Shown here: positions 54,687-64,000 of the stretch, in pieces | Layout of the letters: every line of letters starts with the position of its first letter | Position numbering within the stretch: position 1 is the stretch's first letter | Assembly: GCA_022825235.1 (NCBI GenBank) | Contig: JAJDYI010000053.1 | Span: forward strand, 1 to 64,000 | DNA length: 64,000 bases | Direction: 5' to 3' | DNA from: Alphaproteobacteria bacterium | GTDB taxonomy: Bacteria; Pseudomonadota; Alphaproteobacteria; TMED109 | Position numbers and translations under genes: made by a program | Notes under the pieces: generated by a model | Database searches by the model: none | What the model saw: the letters and a program-made list of their open reading frames with translations, nothing else | What the model was told of the DNA's origin: nothing

Positions 54687-55976
54687 ATGGTTCGAAACCA
54701 GCGTTACGTGGTCTTCGCAGGCTTGTTGGCCGCGTCGACCGCACTGAGCGGCGCGGCGCAGGCCGACACGATCAAGGTCGGCGTCCTGCATTCGCTCTCG
54801 GGCACGATGGCCATTAGCGAGACCACGCTGAAGGACACGATGCTGATGCTCATCGAGGAGCAGAACAGCAAGGGCGGTCTGCTCGGCAAGATGCTGGAGC
54901 CGGTCGTGGTCGACCCCGCGTCGAACTGGCCCCTGTTCGCCGAGAAGGCCCGCGAGCTGATCGAGCAGCATGAGGTGGCCGTCATCTTCGGCAACTGGAC
55001 GTCGGTCTCGCGCAAGTCCGTGCTGCCCGTGATCGAGGAACTCAACGGGCTACTGTTCTACCCCGTCCAGTACGAAGGGGAAGAGAGTTCGCGGAACGTG
55101 TTCTACACTGGTGCCGCCCCGAACCAGCAGGCCATTCCCGCGGTCGACTACCTCCTCAGCGAGGACGGTGGCGGCGCCGAGCGGATCGTGCTGCTGGGCA
55201 CCGACTACGTGTACCCGCGCACGACCAACAAGATCCTCCGCGCCTACCTGAACGGCAAGGGGATTGCGGACGAGGACATCCTCGAGAATTACACCCCGTT
55301 CGGGCACGCCGACTGGCAGACGATCGTGGCGGACGTCAAGAAGTTCGCCTCCGAGGGCAAGCAGACGGCAGTGGTCTCGACCATCAACGGCGACGCCAAC
55401 GTTCCCTTCTACAAGGAGCTGGCCAACCAGGGAATCATGGCCGAGGACATCCCGGTCGTCGCCTTCTCGGTCGGCGAGGAGGAGCTGGCCGGTCTCGACA
55501 CCGAGCCGCTCGTTGGCCACCTCGCGGCGTGGAACTACTTCATGAGCGTCGAGACCGACGAGAACGAGGCCTTCATCGAAAAGTGGCACGGGTTCATCGG
55601 TGACGAGGACCGCGTGACGAACGACCCCATGGAAGCGCACTACATCGGCTTCAACATGTGGGTGCAGGCGGTGCAGCAGGCCGGCACGGTCGAGGTCGAT
55701 GCCGTTCGGCAGGCCATGTATGGCCAGACCTTCAAGAACCTGACCGGCGGCATCGCCGTGATGAACACCAACCACCACCTGTCGAAGCCGGTGCTCATCG
55801 GCGAGATCCAGTCCGACGGCCAGTTCGAGACGGTCTGGGAAACCGAGGGCGTGGTCAAGGGTGACGCCTGGTCGGACTTCATTCCCGAGAGCGCGAAGCT
55901 GACCGCCGACTGGACCTTCCCGTGGGTCTGCGGCAACTGCGAGGCTCCGAAGTTCGAAGCTATCGTCGACATGTAG
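54687..55976 (+). CDS. urtA: Urea ABC transporter substrate-binding protein
   Basis: Periplasmic urea-binding protein of the high-affinity UrtABCDE importer, 429 residues. A signal peptide (cleavage near AQA-DT, about residue 26) precedes the amide/urea-binding fold: IKVGVLHSLSGTMAISETTLKD, DPASNWPLFAEKARELI, FGNWTSVSRKSVLPVIEE, LFYPVQYEGEESSRNVFYTG, and the C-terminal WTFPWVCGNCEAPKFEA. These features separate UrtA from branched-chain amino-acid binding proteins. It is first behind the sigma-54-type promoter and is followed by a large hairpin before urtB. Confidence 0.95.
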   Translation: MVRNQRYVVFAGLLAASTALSGAAQADTIKVGVLHSLSGTMAISETTLKDTMLMLIEEQNSKGGLLGKMLEPVVVDPASNWPLFAEKARELIEQHEVAVIFGNWTSVSRKSVLPVIEELNGLLFYPVQYEGEESSRNVFYTGAAPNQQAIPAVDYLLSEDGGGAERIVLLGTDYVYPRTTNKILRAYLNGKGIADEDILENYTPFGHADWQTIVADVKKFASEGKQTAVVSTINGDANVPFYKELANQGIMAEDIPVVAFSVGEEELAGLDTEPLVGHLAAWNYFMSVETDENEAFIEKWHGFIGDEDRVTNDPMEAHYIGFNMWVQAVQQAGTVEVDAVRQAMYGQTFKNLTGGIAVMNTNHHLSKPVLIGEIQSDGQFETVWETEGVVKGDAWSDFIPESAKLTADWTFPWVCGNCEAPKFEAIVDM

Positions 55977-55984
55977 GCAGCGCA

Positions 55985-56026
55985 CCCGGTCCGGGGCGGC
56001 GGGGACCCCCTGCCGCCCTGACCGGG
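55985..56026 (+). terminator. Large compound hairpin between urtA and urtB
   Basis: Two nested perfect inverted repeats: outer CCCGGTC (55985-55991) with GACCGGG (56020-56026), inner GGGCGGC (55994-56000) with GCCGCCC (56012-56018), enclosing a G4-A-C5 loop. It starts eight bases after the urtA stop. No strong T-run follows, so partial termination or protection of the urtA transcript is more likely than a full stop, as is common after binding-protein genes in ABC operons. Confidence 0.6.
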
Positions 56027-56094
56027 ACGGGCGCTATTGTTCCGCTCTCTCTGCCGGCCGCTGGCCGGCGTCCAACGCCCGGACACCCGCCGCC

Positions 56095-57741
56095 ATGCCG
56101 ACACGCGGTTTCGCCCTGCCGTCCCTGGCTGCCCTGCTGTCGTGCATGGCGTTTCTCGCCGCCGTCGCCGGCGGTGCGCCGGCGAGCCAGGCGGCGACCC
56201 TGGAAGAAGCGCTCCAGGGATTGGCGGCCAAGAGCTACAAGGAGCGTGCGGTCGGCGTCGAGGTGCTCGCGGCGACCGGGCACCCGAGGGCCATCCCGAT
56301 CCTCGAGGCCATGGCGAAGGGCCAGCTGTTTGTCCGCAAGGCCGACGGCTCCATCGTCATCGGCGACAAGACCGGCAAGGTGTACGCGCTGACCGACGCC
56401 GTGGACGGCACGGCGGTCGGCGATGCAAAGAAGAAAGAACTCAAGAAGGTCAAGGTCAACAATCGCCTGCGAGGCGTGATCAGGACCGCGCTCGGAGGCC
56501 TGACTCTGCTCTCCAGCGATCCGCGCCAGCGGGAGCAGGCGGCGGCGGCGGTGTTTGCGGCTCGGGACGCGGGCGCGCTCGAGACGGTGGAGCAGGCGAT
56601 CGCCCGGGAAGAGGACGCGGGCCTGCTCGATCAGCTGACGCTCGCCAAGGCGGCCATCGAGAGCAATCCGGAATTCCAGCGGGACATCCGGCTGGCGGCC
56701 GTGGCACGCCTCTCCGATTCGGCGCTCCCGGAAGTCCGGTCGCTGCTGGCGAGCCTCAGCCACGAAGACGAAGCGGACGCCGAGGTGCGGGCGGCGGCGG
56801 CGGCGGCGCTGGAGGCCGTCGAGCGCGACCTCGCCTTCTGGAACCTGCTGGGTGCCATCTTCCAGGGGCTCAGCCTGGGTTCGGTCCTGCTGCTGGCCGC
56901 GGTGGGGCTCGCCATCACCTTCGGGGTGATGGGCGTGATCAACATGGCCCATGGCGAGCTGGTGATGCTTGGCGCCTATACGACCTTCGTGGTCCAGGAC
57001 ATCTTCCGCGACCTCGCCCCGGGCAGTCTCGACTATTCCCTGGCGGTGGCCGTGCCGGCTGCCTTTCTGGTCGCGGGCGCCGCCGGCGTCGCGATCGAGC
57101 GCGGCGTCATCCGCTGGCTCTACGGACGGCCGTTCGAGACCCTGCTCGCCACTTGGGGTTTGAGCCTGATCCTGCAGCAGCTGGTCCGGACGGTATTCGG
57201 CCCCACCAACCGCGAGGTCTCGAGCCCCTCGTGGCTGAGCGGGGCATTCGAGACCGCGACGGGCCTGGTGCTGCCCTACAACCGGGTCGCCATCATCGTC
57301 TTCAGCCTGCTGGTGGTCGGGGCCATCGCGCTGGTCCTGCGCCGGACCGCACTGGGGCTGTACATGCGGGCGGTGACCCAGAACCGGTCGATGGCGTCGT
57401 CCATGGGCATCCGGACCGGCTGGGTGGATGCGGCCACCTTCGGGCTGGGCGCGGGCATCGCCGGGGTGGCCGGCGTCGCGCTCAGCCAGATCGACAACGT
57501 GAGCCCCAATCTCGGACAGGCCTACATCGTGGACAGTTTCATGGTGGTGGTCTTCGGCGGGGTCGGCAACCTCTGGGGGACTCTGGTCGGCGCCATGAGC
57601 CTCGGGGTCATCAACAAGTTCCTGGAGCCGTTTGCCGGTGCGGTGCTCGCCAAGATCCTGGTGTTGGTGGCCATCATCCTGTTCATCCAGAAGCGACCGC
57701 GCGGCCTGTTCGCCCTCAAGGGCCGGGCCGTGGAGAGCTGA
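56095..57741 (+). CDS. urtB: Urea ABC transporter permease UrtB
   Basis: Inner-membrane permease, 548 residues. A signal-like segment (about 10-35) is followed by a roughly 200-residue soluble N-terminal region with HEAT-like repeats (LQGLAAKSYKERAVGVEVLAATG, AIPILEAMAKGQLF, LSDSALPEVRSLLASL), a hallmark of UrtB compared with LivH. The LivH-type permease then has about eight helices: FGVMGVINMAHGELVMLGAY, VAIDR-like VAIERGVIRWLYGR, and VVFGGVGNLWGTLVGAM. It begins 118 bases after urtA, beyond the hairpin. Confidence 0.94.
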   Translation: MPTRGFALPSLAALLSCMAFLAAVAGGAPASQAATLEEALQGLAAKSYKERAVGVEVLAATGHPRAIPILEAMAKGQLFVRKADGSIVIGDKTGKVYALTDAVDGTAVGDAKKKELKKVKVNNRLRGVIRTALGGLTLLSSDPRQREQAAAAVFAARDAGALETVEQAIAREEDAGLLDQLTLAKAAIESNPEFQRDIRLAAVARLSDSALPEVRSLLASLSHEDEADAEVRAAAAAALEAVERDLAFWNLLGAIFQGLSLGSVLLLAAVGLAITFGVMGVINMAHGELVMLGAYTTFVVQDIFRDLAPGSLDYSLAVAVPAAFLVAGAAGVAIERGVIRWLYGRPFETLLATWGLSLILQQLVRTVFGPTNREVSSPSWLSGAFETATGLVLPYNRVAIIVFSLLVVGAIALVLRRTALGLYMRAVTQNRSMASSMGIRTGWVDAATFGLGAGIAGVAGVALSQIDNVSPNLGQAYIVDSFMVVVFGGVGNLWGTLVGAMSLGVINKFLEPFAGAVLAKILVLVAIILFIQKRPRGLFALKGRAVES

Positions 57742-57744
57742 GCC

Positions 57745-58890
57745 ATGCCGGTCAGGTCGGTGCTCGTGGACCTTTTCGCCGGCAACCGGGGCGGCCAGAT
57801 CCTGCTGGCCGTGCTGCTCGGGGCTGCCGTGGTGGTGCCGGTCTCCAACCTGCTGCTGCCTGCGGATTCCGCCCTGCACGTGCCGACGTATGTCGTCAGC
57901 CTGATGGGCAAGTACCTGACGTTCGCGCTGCTGGCCCTGAGCGTCGACCTGATCTGGGGCTACGCCGGCGTGCTCAGTCTCGGCCACGGCGCGTTCTTCG
58001 CGCTCGGCGGGTACGCCATGGGCATGTACATGATGCGCCAGATCGGGGAGCGGGGGGTCTACGGACACCCGGTCTTGCCGGATTTCATGGTGTTCCTCGA
58101 CTGGAAGGAACTGCCGTGGTACTGGCACGGCTTCGACTGGTTCCCGTTCGCGATGGTGATGGCCCTGCTGGTACCGGGGGCGCTGGCGCTGGTCTTCGGC
58201 TGGTTCGCGTTCCGCTCGCGGGTGACCGGCGTCTACCTCTCGATCATCACCCAGGCCATGACGTTCGCGCTGATGCTCGCGTTCTTCCGCAACGACATGG
58301 GTTTCGGCGGCAACAACGGGCTCACCGACTTCAAGGACCTGCTGGGCTTCAGCCTGCAGGCCGACGGCACGCGCGTCGCGCTCTTCTGCGCCAGCGCCGT
58401 GGCGGTCGCGGCCGCGTACCTGCTGTGCCGCTTCGTGGTCCGCAGCCGGGCCGGCAGGGTGCTGGTCGCCGTGCGCGACGCCGAAGCCCGCGTCCGGTTC
58501 CTCGGCTACCGGGTCGAGCACTACAAGCTCTTCGTCTTCGTGCTCTCGGCCATGCTGGCCGGGCTGGCAGGGGCGCTCTACGTTCCGCAGGTCGGCATCA
58601 TCAACCCGTCCGAGTTCGCCCCGGCGGCGTCGATCGAGATCGTGGTCTGGGTCGCGGTCGGCGGCCGGGGCTCCCTGTACGGCGCCGTGCTCGGCGCGAT
58701 CCTCGTCAACTACGCGAAGACGGTCTTCACCGGCGTCCTGCCCGACATGTGGCTGTTCGTCCTGGGGGCGCTGTTCATCGCCGTGACCCTGTTCCTGCCG
58801 AAGGGAATCGTCGGGACGGTGCCGGTCTTCGGCCGGGCGGGGGCGCGGCGCTGGCCGCGCCGGCGGCGGCCTCCCGAGCCGGCCCCGTGA
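57745..58890 (+). CDS. urtC: Urea ABC transporter permease UrtC
   Basis: Second permease subunit, 381 residues, LivM-like with about ten membrane helices. Typical are LSVDLIWGYAGVLSLGHGAFFALGGYAMGMYM, FRSRVTGVYLSIITQAMTFALML, NNGLTDFKDLLGF, and ARVRFLGYRVEHYKLFVFVLSAMLAGLAGALY. The UrtC-specific long loop with LPDFMVFLDWKELPWYW is present. It starts three bases after the urtB stop and overlaps urtD by four bases. Confidence 0.95.
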   Translation: MPVRSVLVDLFAGNRGGQILLAVLLGAAVVVPVSNLLLPADSALHVPTYVVSLMGKYLTFALLALSVDLIWGYAGVLSLGHGAFFALGGYAMGMYMMRQIGERGVYGHPVLPDFMVFLDWKELPWYWHGFDWFPFAMVMALLVPGALALVFGWFAFRSRVTGVYLSIITQAMTFALMLAFFRNDMGFGGNNGLTDFKDLLGFSLQADGTRVALFCASAVAVAAAYLLCRFVVRSRAGRVLVAVRDAEARVRFLGYRVEHYKLFVFVLSAMLAGLAGALYVPQVGIINPSEFAPAASIEIVVWVAVGGRGSLYGAVLGAILVNYAKTVFTGVLPDMWLFVLGALFIAVTLFLPKGIVGTVPVFGRAGARRWPRRRRPPEPAP

Positions 58891-59660
58891 GCGCGGTACC
58901 CGTCCAGGCCCGGCCGGAGCTGCACGACACCATCCTGTACCTGGACGGGGTGTCGGTGTCCTTTGACGGTTTCAAGGCGCTGAACGATCTCAGCTTCTAC
59001 GTGGAGGTGGGCGAGCTCCGGGCCGTCATCGGCCCGAACGGAGCGGGCAAGACGACCATGATGGACGTGGTCACGGGCAAGACCCGTCCGGACCGCGGCC
59101 GCGTGGAGTTCAACGGCGGCACCGACCTCACGCAGCTGGACGAGGCGGCGATCGCCAACCTCGGAATCGGCCGGAAATTCCAGAAGCCCACCGTGTTCGA
59201 GGAACACACCGTCTTCGACAACCTCGAGCTCGCCCTCGCGGGCAACCGCGGCGTGTTCGGCAGCCTCTTCGCCCGCCTCCGGGCCGGCTCACGCGAGCGG
59301 ATCGAGCAGGTGCTCGAGACCACTGCCCTGGTGCCCCACCAGAAACGCCGCGCGGGCGACCTGTCCCACGGCCAGAAGCAATGGCTCGAGATCGGCATGC
59401 TGCTCATGCAGGACCCTGAGCTGCTGCTCGTCGACGAGCCGGCGGCCGGCATGACCGACGAGGAGACCGAGCAGACGGCGGCGCTGCTGACCCGCATCGC
59501 GGGCACGCGTTCGGTGGTCGTGGTGGAGCACGACATGGCGTTCGTGCGGGGACTGGACTGTCGGGTCACCGTGCTGCACGAGGGCGCGGTCCTGGCCGAG
59601 GGGGCCCTCGATGCCGTGCAGAACGATGCGCGGGTGGTCGAGGTCTACCTGGGGCGCTAG
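58887..59660 (+). CDS. urtD: Urea ABC transporter ATP-binding protein UrtD
   Basis: LivG-like ATPase of 257 residues on the cytoplasmic face of the importer. Walker A is GPNGAGKTT (about residues 49-57), the signature is LSHGQKQWLEIGM, and Walker B is LLLVDEPAAGMTDEE, with the switch His in VVVVEHDMAFV. IGRKFQKPTVFEEHTVFDNLEL is a UrtD trait. The GTG start at 58887 overlaps the urtC stop. The N-terminal 15 residues are variable. Confidence 0.95.
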   Translation: MSAVPVQARPELHDTILYLDGVSVSFDGFKALNDLSFYVEVGELRAVIGPNGAGKTTMMDVVTGKTRPDRGRVEFNGGTDLTQLDEAAIANLGIGRKFQKPTVFEEHTVFDNLELALAGNRGVFGSLFARLRAGSRERIEQVLETTALVPHQKRRAGDLSHGQKQWLEIGMLLMQDPELLLVDEPAAGMTDEETEQTAALLTRIAGTRSVVVVEHDMAFVRGLDCRVTVLHEGAVLAEGALDAVQNDARVVEVYLGR

Positions 59661-59662
59661 CC

Positions 59663-60358
59663 ATGCTGCAGGTCGAATCCATCGATCTCCACTACGGGGC
59701 GAGCCAGGCGCTGCGCCGGGTCAGCCTGAGTGCGGCGCCGGGCCGGGTCACCTGCGTGATGGGGCGGAACGGCGTGGGCAAGACCACGCTGCTCCGGGCC
59801 ATCGTCGGCCAGCAGATGGTGAGCGCCGGACGCATCGTGTGGGAGGACGCCGACATCACGTCGCTGGCCGCGCATCAGCGCGCGGCGCGCGGGATCGCCT
59901 ACGTGCCCCAGGGGCGGGAGATCTTCCCGCTGCTGAGCGTCCGCGAGAACCTCTACACCGGTTACGCCTCGCTGCCCCGGCCGACCCGCACGCTCCCGGA
60001 CGAGATCTTCCATCTCTTTCCCGTCCTGCGGGACATGCTCGGCCGCCGCGGCGGCGACCTGTCCGGCGGCCAGCAGCAGCAGCTGGCGATTGCCCGCGCG
60101 CTGGTGATGCGGCCCCGGCTGCTCGTGCTCGACGAGCCGACGGAAGGCATCCAGCCATCGATCATCAAGGACATCGAGCGGGTGATCCGGACGCTGGCGG
60201 CGCGCGGCGACATGGCCATCCTCTTGGTCGAGCAGTACTTCGAGTTTGCGCGCGACCTGGCCGACGACTTCATCGTGATGGAGCGCGGGGAAGTGGTGCT
60301 GTCGGGCACGTCCGAAGACATGGTGGAGGACGATGTCCGCCGTCGCCTCACCGTCTGA
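59663..60358 (+). CDS. urtE: Urea ABC transporter ATP-binding protein UrtE
   Basis: LivF-like ATPase of 231 residues, partner of UrtD. Walker A is GRNGVGKTT (about residues 34-42), the Q-loop region is GIAYVPQGREIFPLLSVRENL, the signature is LSGGQQQQLAIARAL and Walker B is LLVLDEPTEGIQPSII. It begins two bases after urtD. Its last 26 bases overlap the start of ureD, physically fusing the transporter and urease operons. Confidence 0.95.
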   Translation: MLQVESIDLHYGASQALRRVSLSAAPGRVTCVMGRNGVGKTTLLRAIVGQQMVSAGRIVWEDADITSLAAHQRAARGIAYVPQGREIFPLLSVRENLYTGYASLPRPTRTLPDEIFHLFPVLRDMLGRRGGDLSGGQQQQLAIARALVMRPRLLVLDEPTEGIQPSIIKDIERVIRTLAARGDMAILLVEQYFEFARDLADDFIVMERGEVVLSGTSEDMVEDDVRRRLTV

Positions 60359-61193
60359 CACGCCGCGGCCCGGCCGGGGTGTCCACGGCGTGGCCGAGGT
60401 CGGCTTCGCCGGTGCCGGCCCGGCGCCCCTGCGCCACCTGTACCAGCGGGACCCGATGCGCGTCCTGTTCCCGGCCCAGCCCGCCGCCGAACCGCCGCTG
60501 GCGGCGCTCGTGACCACGTCGGGCGGCCTCGTCGGCGGCGACCGGATCGACGTCGCGGTGTCCGTCGACGACGGGGCGGCGGCGGTCGTGGCCGCGCAGG
60601 CGGCGGAGAAGGTGTACCGCTCGCGCGGCGCGGACTGCCGGATCGACATCCGCCTGCAGGCCGCCGCGGGGACGTGGCTCGAATGGCTGCCCCAGGAGAC
60701 CATCCTGTTCGACCGGGCGCGGCTGCGACGGCGGGTTTGCATCGGCCTGGCAACCGGGGCCCGCGTCCTGGCCGGTGAGTTCCTGGTGCTGGGACGGATC
60801 GCGTCGGGCGAGCGGATGACACGGGGCCTGGTCCGGGAGGCCTGGGAGGTTCGCCGGAACGGCGACCTCGCCTGGGCGGACGCGCTCCATGTCGAGGACG
60901 ATCTGCCGGCCGTCCTCGACCACCCGGCCGGCTTCGGCGGGGCCCGGGCCGTCGCCTGCGCCGTCTACGCTGCCGACGACGCCGGCGCCCGGCAGCCGCT
61001 GGCCCGGCAGTTGCTGGCCGACCTGCCGGCGGGCGTGCGGGCCGGGGCCACGGTCGTGAACGGCGTGCTGGTCGTACGCTGGCTCGCGGACCGCGGCGAC
61101 GCCGTCCGTACCGCATTCGCGGCCTTCTGGGCCGGGTTCCGCGCCGAGGTTGCGGGCCTCGCCGCGACCCTGCCCCGGCTCTGGCACGTCTGA
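60333..61193 (+). CDS. ureD: Urease accessory protein UreD
   Basis: Scaffold protein of urease maturation, 286 residues; with UreF and UreG it delivers nickel to the apo-urease. Family features are LVTTSGGLVGGDRIDV, AAEKVYRSRGADCRIDI, WLEWLPQETILFDRARLRRRV and LGRIASGERMTRGLVREAWEV. It starts inside the end of urtE, so urea import and breakdown are coupled at translation. ureA follows after 15 bases. Confidence 0.94.
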   Translation: MSAVASPSDTPRPGRGVHGVAEVGFAGAGPAPLRHLYQRDPMRVLFPAQPAAEPPLAALVTTSGGLVGGDRIDVAVSVDDGAAAVVAAQAAEKVYRSRGADCRIDIRLQAAAGTWLEWLPQETILFDRARLRRRVCIGLATGARVLAGEFLVLGRIASGERMTRGLVREAWEVRRNGDLAWADALHVEDDLPAVLDHPAGFGGARAVACAVYAADDAGARQPLARQLLADLPAGVRAGATVVNGVLVVRWLADRGDAVRTAFAAFWAGFRAEVAGLAATLPRLWHV

Positions 61194-61208
61194 TCCAGGA
61201 GAACCTGC

Positions 61209-61511
61209 ATGAACCTTTCACCGCGGGAGAAGGACAAGCTGCTCGTCGCGATGGCGGCCCTTGTGGCGCGCCGCCGGTTCGAGCGCGGCGTCCGGCTGAA
61301 CTATCCCGAGGCGGTCGCCCTGATCACCGACTACATCGTCGAGGGGGCGCGGGACGGGGCGTCGGTCGCCGATCTGATGCGCGACGGCACGAGCGTCCTG
61401 CGCCGCGATCAGGTCATGGAGGGGGTGGCCGACATGATCCCCGAGATCCAGGTCGAGGCCACGTTCCCCGACGGCACGAAGTTGGTCACGGTGCACCAGC
61501 CCATCCGCTGA
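61209..61511 (+). CDS. ureA: Urease gamma subunit
   Basis: Smallest structural subunit of urease, 100 residues, matching the family length exactly. [23 protein letters not shown] opens it, followed by [31 protein letters not shown] and [31 protein letters not shown]. An AGGAG box precedes the ATG. Subunits gamma, beta and alpha are separate here, as usual outside plants and Helicobacter. Confidence 0.97.
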   Translation: MNLSPREKDKLLVAMAALVARRRFERGVRLNYPEAVALITDYIVEGARDGASVADLMRDGTSVLRRDQVMEGVADMIPEIQVEATFPDGTKLVTVHQPIR

Positions 61512-61527
61512 ACCAGGGAGATTGCCG

Positions 61528-61839
61528 ATGATTCCCGGCGAGATCATTGCGGCGGCCGGAACGCTGCTCCTTAACGCGGAGGCCGAGGCCATCACGATCA
61601 CGGTGGCCAACACCGGCGACCGGCCCATCCAGGTCGGCTCGCACTACCACTTCTACGAGGTCAACACCGCCCTCGAATTCGACCGCGCGGCCGCCCGGGG
61701 CCGTCGCCTCGACATTCCCGCCGGGACCGCGATGCGCTTCGAGCCGGGCCAGCAGCGCGAGGCCAGACTGATTCCCTACGCCGGTGCCCGGGTGGTCCGG
61801 GGGTTCAATGCCCGGGTCCAGGGCCCGCTGGAGGACTGA
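61528..61839 (+). CDS. ureB: Urease beta subunit
   Basis: Second structural subunit of urease, 103 residues. [59 protein letters not shown] and [14 protein letters not shown] are characteristic. A TTG two codons upstream is in frame, but the GGGAG box eight bases before the ATG at 61528 favours that ATG. It stands 16 bases after ureA and three bases before ureC. Confidence 0.96.
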   Translation: MIPGEIIAAAGTLLLNAEAEAITITVANTGDRPIQVGSHYHFYEVNTALEFDRAAARGRRLDIPAGTAMRFEPGQQREARLIPYAGARVVRGFNARVQGPLED

Positions 61840-61842
61840 GCC

Positions 61843-63549
<1,707 letters not shown>

Positions 63550-63563
63550 GCCGGTTGGTGGCG

Positions 63564-64000
63564 ATGCGGCACGCGATCTCGGTGTTGCGCCGCGGCGCAT
63601 GGACGCCGCCGGCGGCCGGGCCGACGGTGACCCTCGGGCACGACGACCGGCAGCGTCGCCGGGCGCGGTTGCGCGGCGATGACGGCGAGCCGTTGCTCCT
63701 CGACCTGGAAGCGCCGTCCCGTCTGGAGGACGGGGACGGACTGGCACTGGCGGACGGCGGGACCGTGCGGGTCCGGGCCGCCGCTGAACCGGTGGTCGAT
63801 ATCCGCTGCTCGTCGCCCGCCCACGCGGCGCGGATCGCCTGGCACATCGGCAACCGTCATGCGCCGCTGCAGGTCCTCGCCGACGGCGGCCTCCGGATCC
63901 AGGAGGACCACGTGCTGGCGGCCATGGCGGAAGGGCTGGGCGCGACCACCGAGCGGCGGCGAGCTCCGTTCTCGCCGGAGCCGGGCGCGTACGCGCACAC
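63564..64000 (+). CDS. ureE: Urease accessory protein UreE (partial, cut by window end)
   Basis: Nickel-binding metallochaperone for urease. About 145 codons are visible and the frame is still open at the window edge. The N-terminal domain (VTLGHDDRQRRRARLRGDDGEPLLLDL) is followed by the C-terminal metal-binding domain with AWHIGNRHAPLQV and LRIQEDHVLAAMAEGLGA, all typical of UreE. The His-rich tail, if any, lies beyond the window. It starts 14 bases after ureC; ureF and ureG are expected next. Confidence 0.9.
   Translation, partial: MRHAISVLRRGAWTPPAAGPTVTLGHDDRQRRRARLRGDDGEPLLLDLEAPSRLEDGDGLALADGGTVRVRAAAEPVVDIRCSSPAHAARIAWHIGNRHAPLQVLADGGLRIQEDHVLAAMAEGLGATTERRRAPFSPEPGAYAH

Noticed and set aside
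55960-58521. Very long open frame antisense to urtB and urtC
   Set aside because: It is an artefact of GC-rich codon use opposite real membrane protein genes; it is full of low-complexity Gln/Arg/His/Asp strings and has no family match, while the sense strand encodes clear UrtB and UrtC.

Overview
This window is GC-rich bacterial chromosome, almost fully coded, holding about 67 protein genes, one tRNA gene and one decayed integrase. The gene content points to an alphaproteobacterium, probably near Rhodospirillales: an argS-SPOR-nagZ-scpA-scpB string, a Nudix/DUF6111/CCA-enzyme trio, a petABC bc1 operon, sdhCDAB, thyX in place of thyA, and an adjoining urt/ure cluster. The taxonomic placement is inference from gene order; there is no rRNA gene here. 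Genes are packed tightly, with many 4-base stop/start overlaps and frequent GTG or TTG starts.

1-10.4 kb (minus strand): a candidate promoter near 7.2 kb reads rpsP, an NnrU-family membrane protein, rimM, trmD, rplS, leuC, leuD, leuB and asd as one nearly gapless run. uppP and the overlapping pair tsaD-gpsA lie just upstream. 10.4-15.7 kb: a catabolic-looking cluster with a mandelate-racemase-like enolase-superfamily enzyme, two SDR dehydrogenases, a HisD-family dehydrogenase and a PdxA-family enzyme. 15.9-19.9 kb: tRNA-Glu(TTC) beside a tyrosine-recombinase relic, an outer-membrane beta-barrel protein, then an RraA-like protein, a D-2-hydroxyacid dehydrogenase and an HpcH/HpaI aldolase.

19.9-28.4 kb: argS, SPOR protein, nagZ, site-2-protease-like M50 protein, scpA and scpB, converging on the Nudix, DUF6111 and CCA/poly(A) enzyme genes, then a small membrane protein. 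28.4-39.4 kb: accessory metabolism, comprising an amidase, a two-subunit molybdenum hydroxylase of the IorAB type with a divergent AraC-type regulator, an SDR lacking most of its catalytic residues, a VOC protein, a methylmalonate-semialdehyde dehydrogenase, an unpaired TRAP solute-binding protein and a Ca/Na antiporter. 39.4-54.3 kb: sdhCDAB, a hypothetical protein, thyX, an Mrp/ApbC ATPase, an M15-like protein, a HEAT-like protein, class I nrdA, petABC, mtnP, an FKBP and a dienelactone hydrolase.

54.6-64 kb: a nitrogen-scavenging module. A sigma-54-type promoter precedes urtABCDE (urea ABC importer), which runs into ureDABCE (urease). A large hairpin between urtA and urtB probably sets the binding protein above the rest. 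ureE is cut by the window edge.

I found no CRISPR array, insertion sequence, rRNA, or obviously new defence or biosynthetic system. The most unusual items are the integrase relic next to tRNA-Glu, the sigma-54 urt/ure superoperon, the enolase/HisD/PdxA cluster with altered active sites, and the degenerate SDR.
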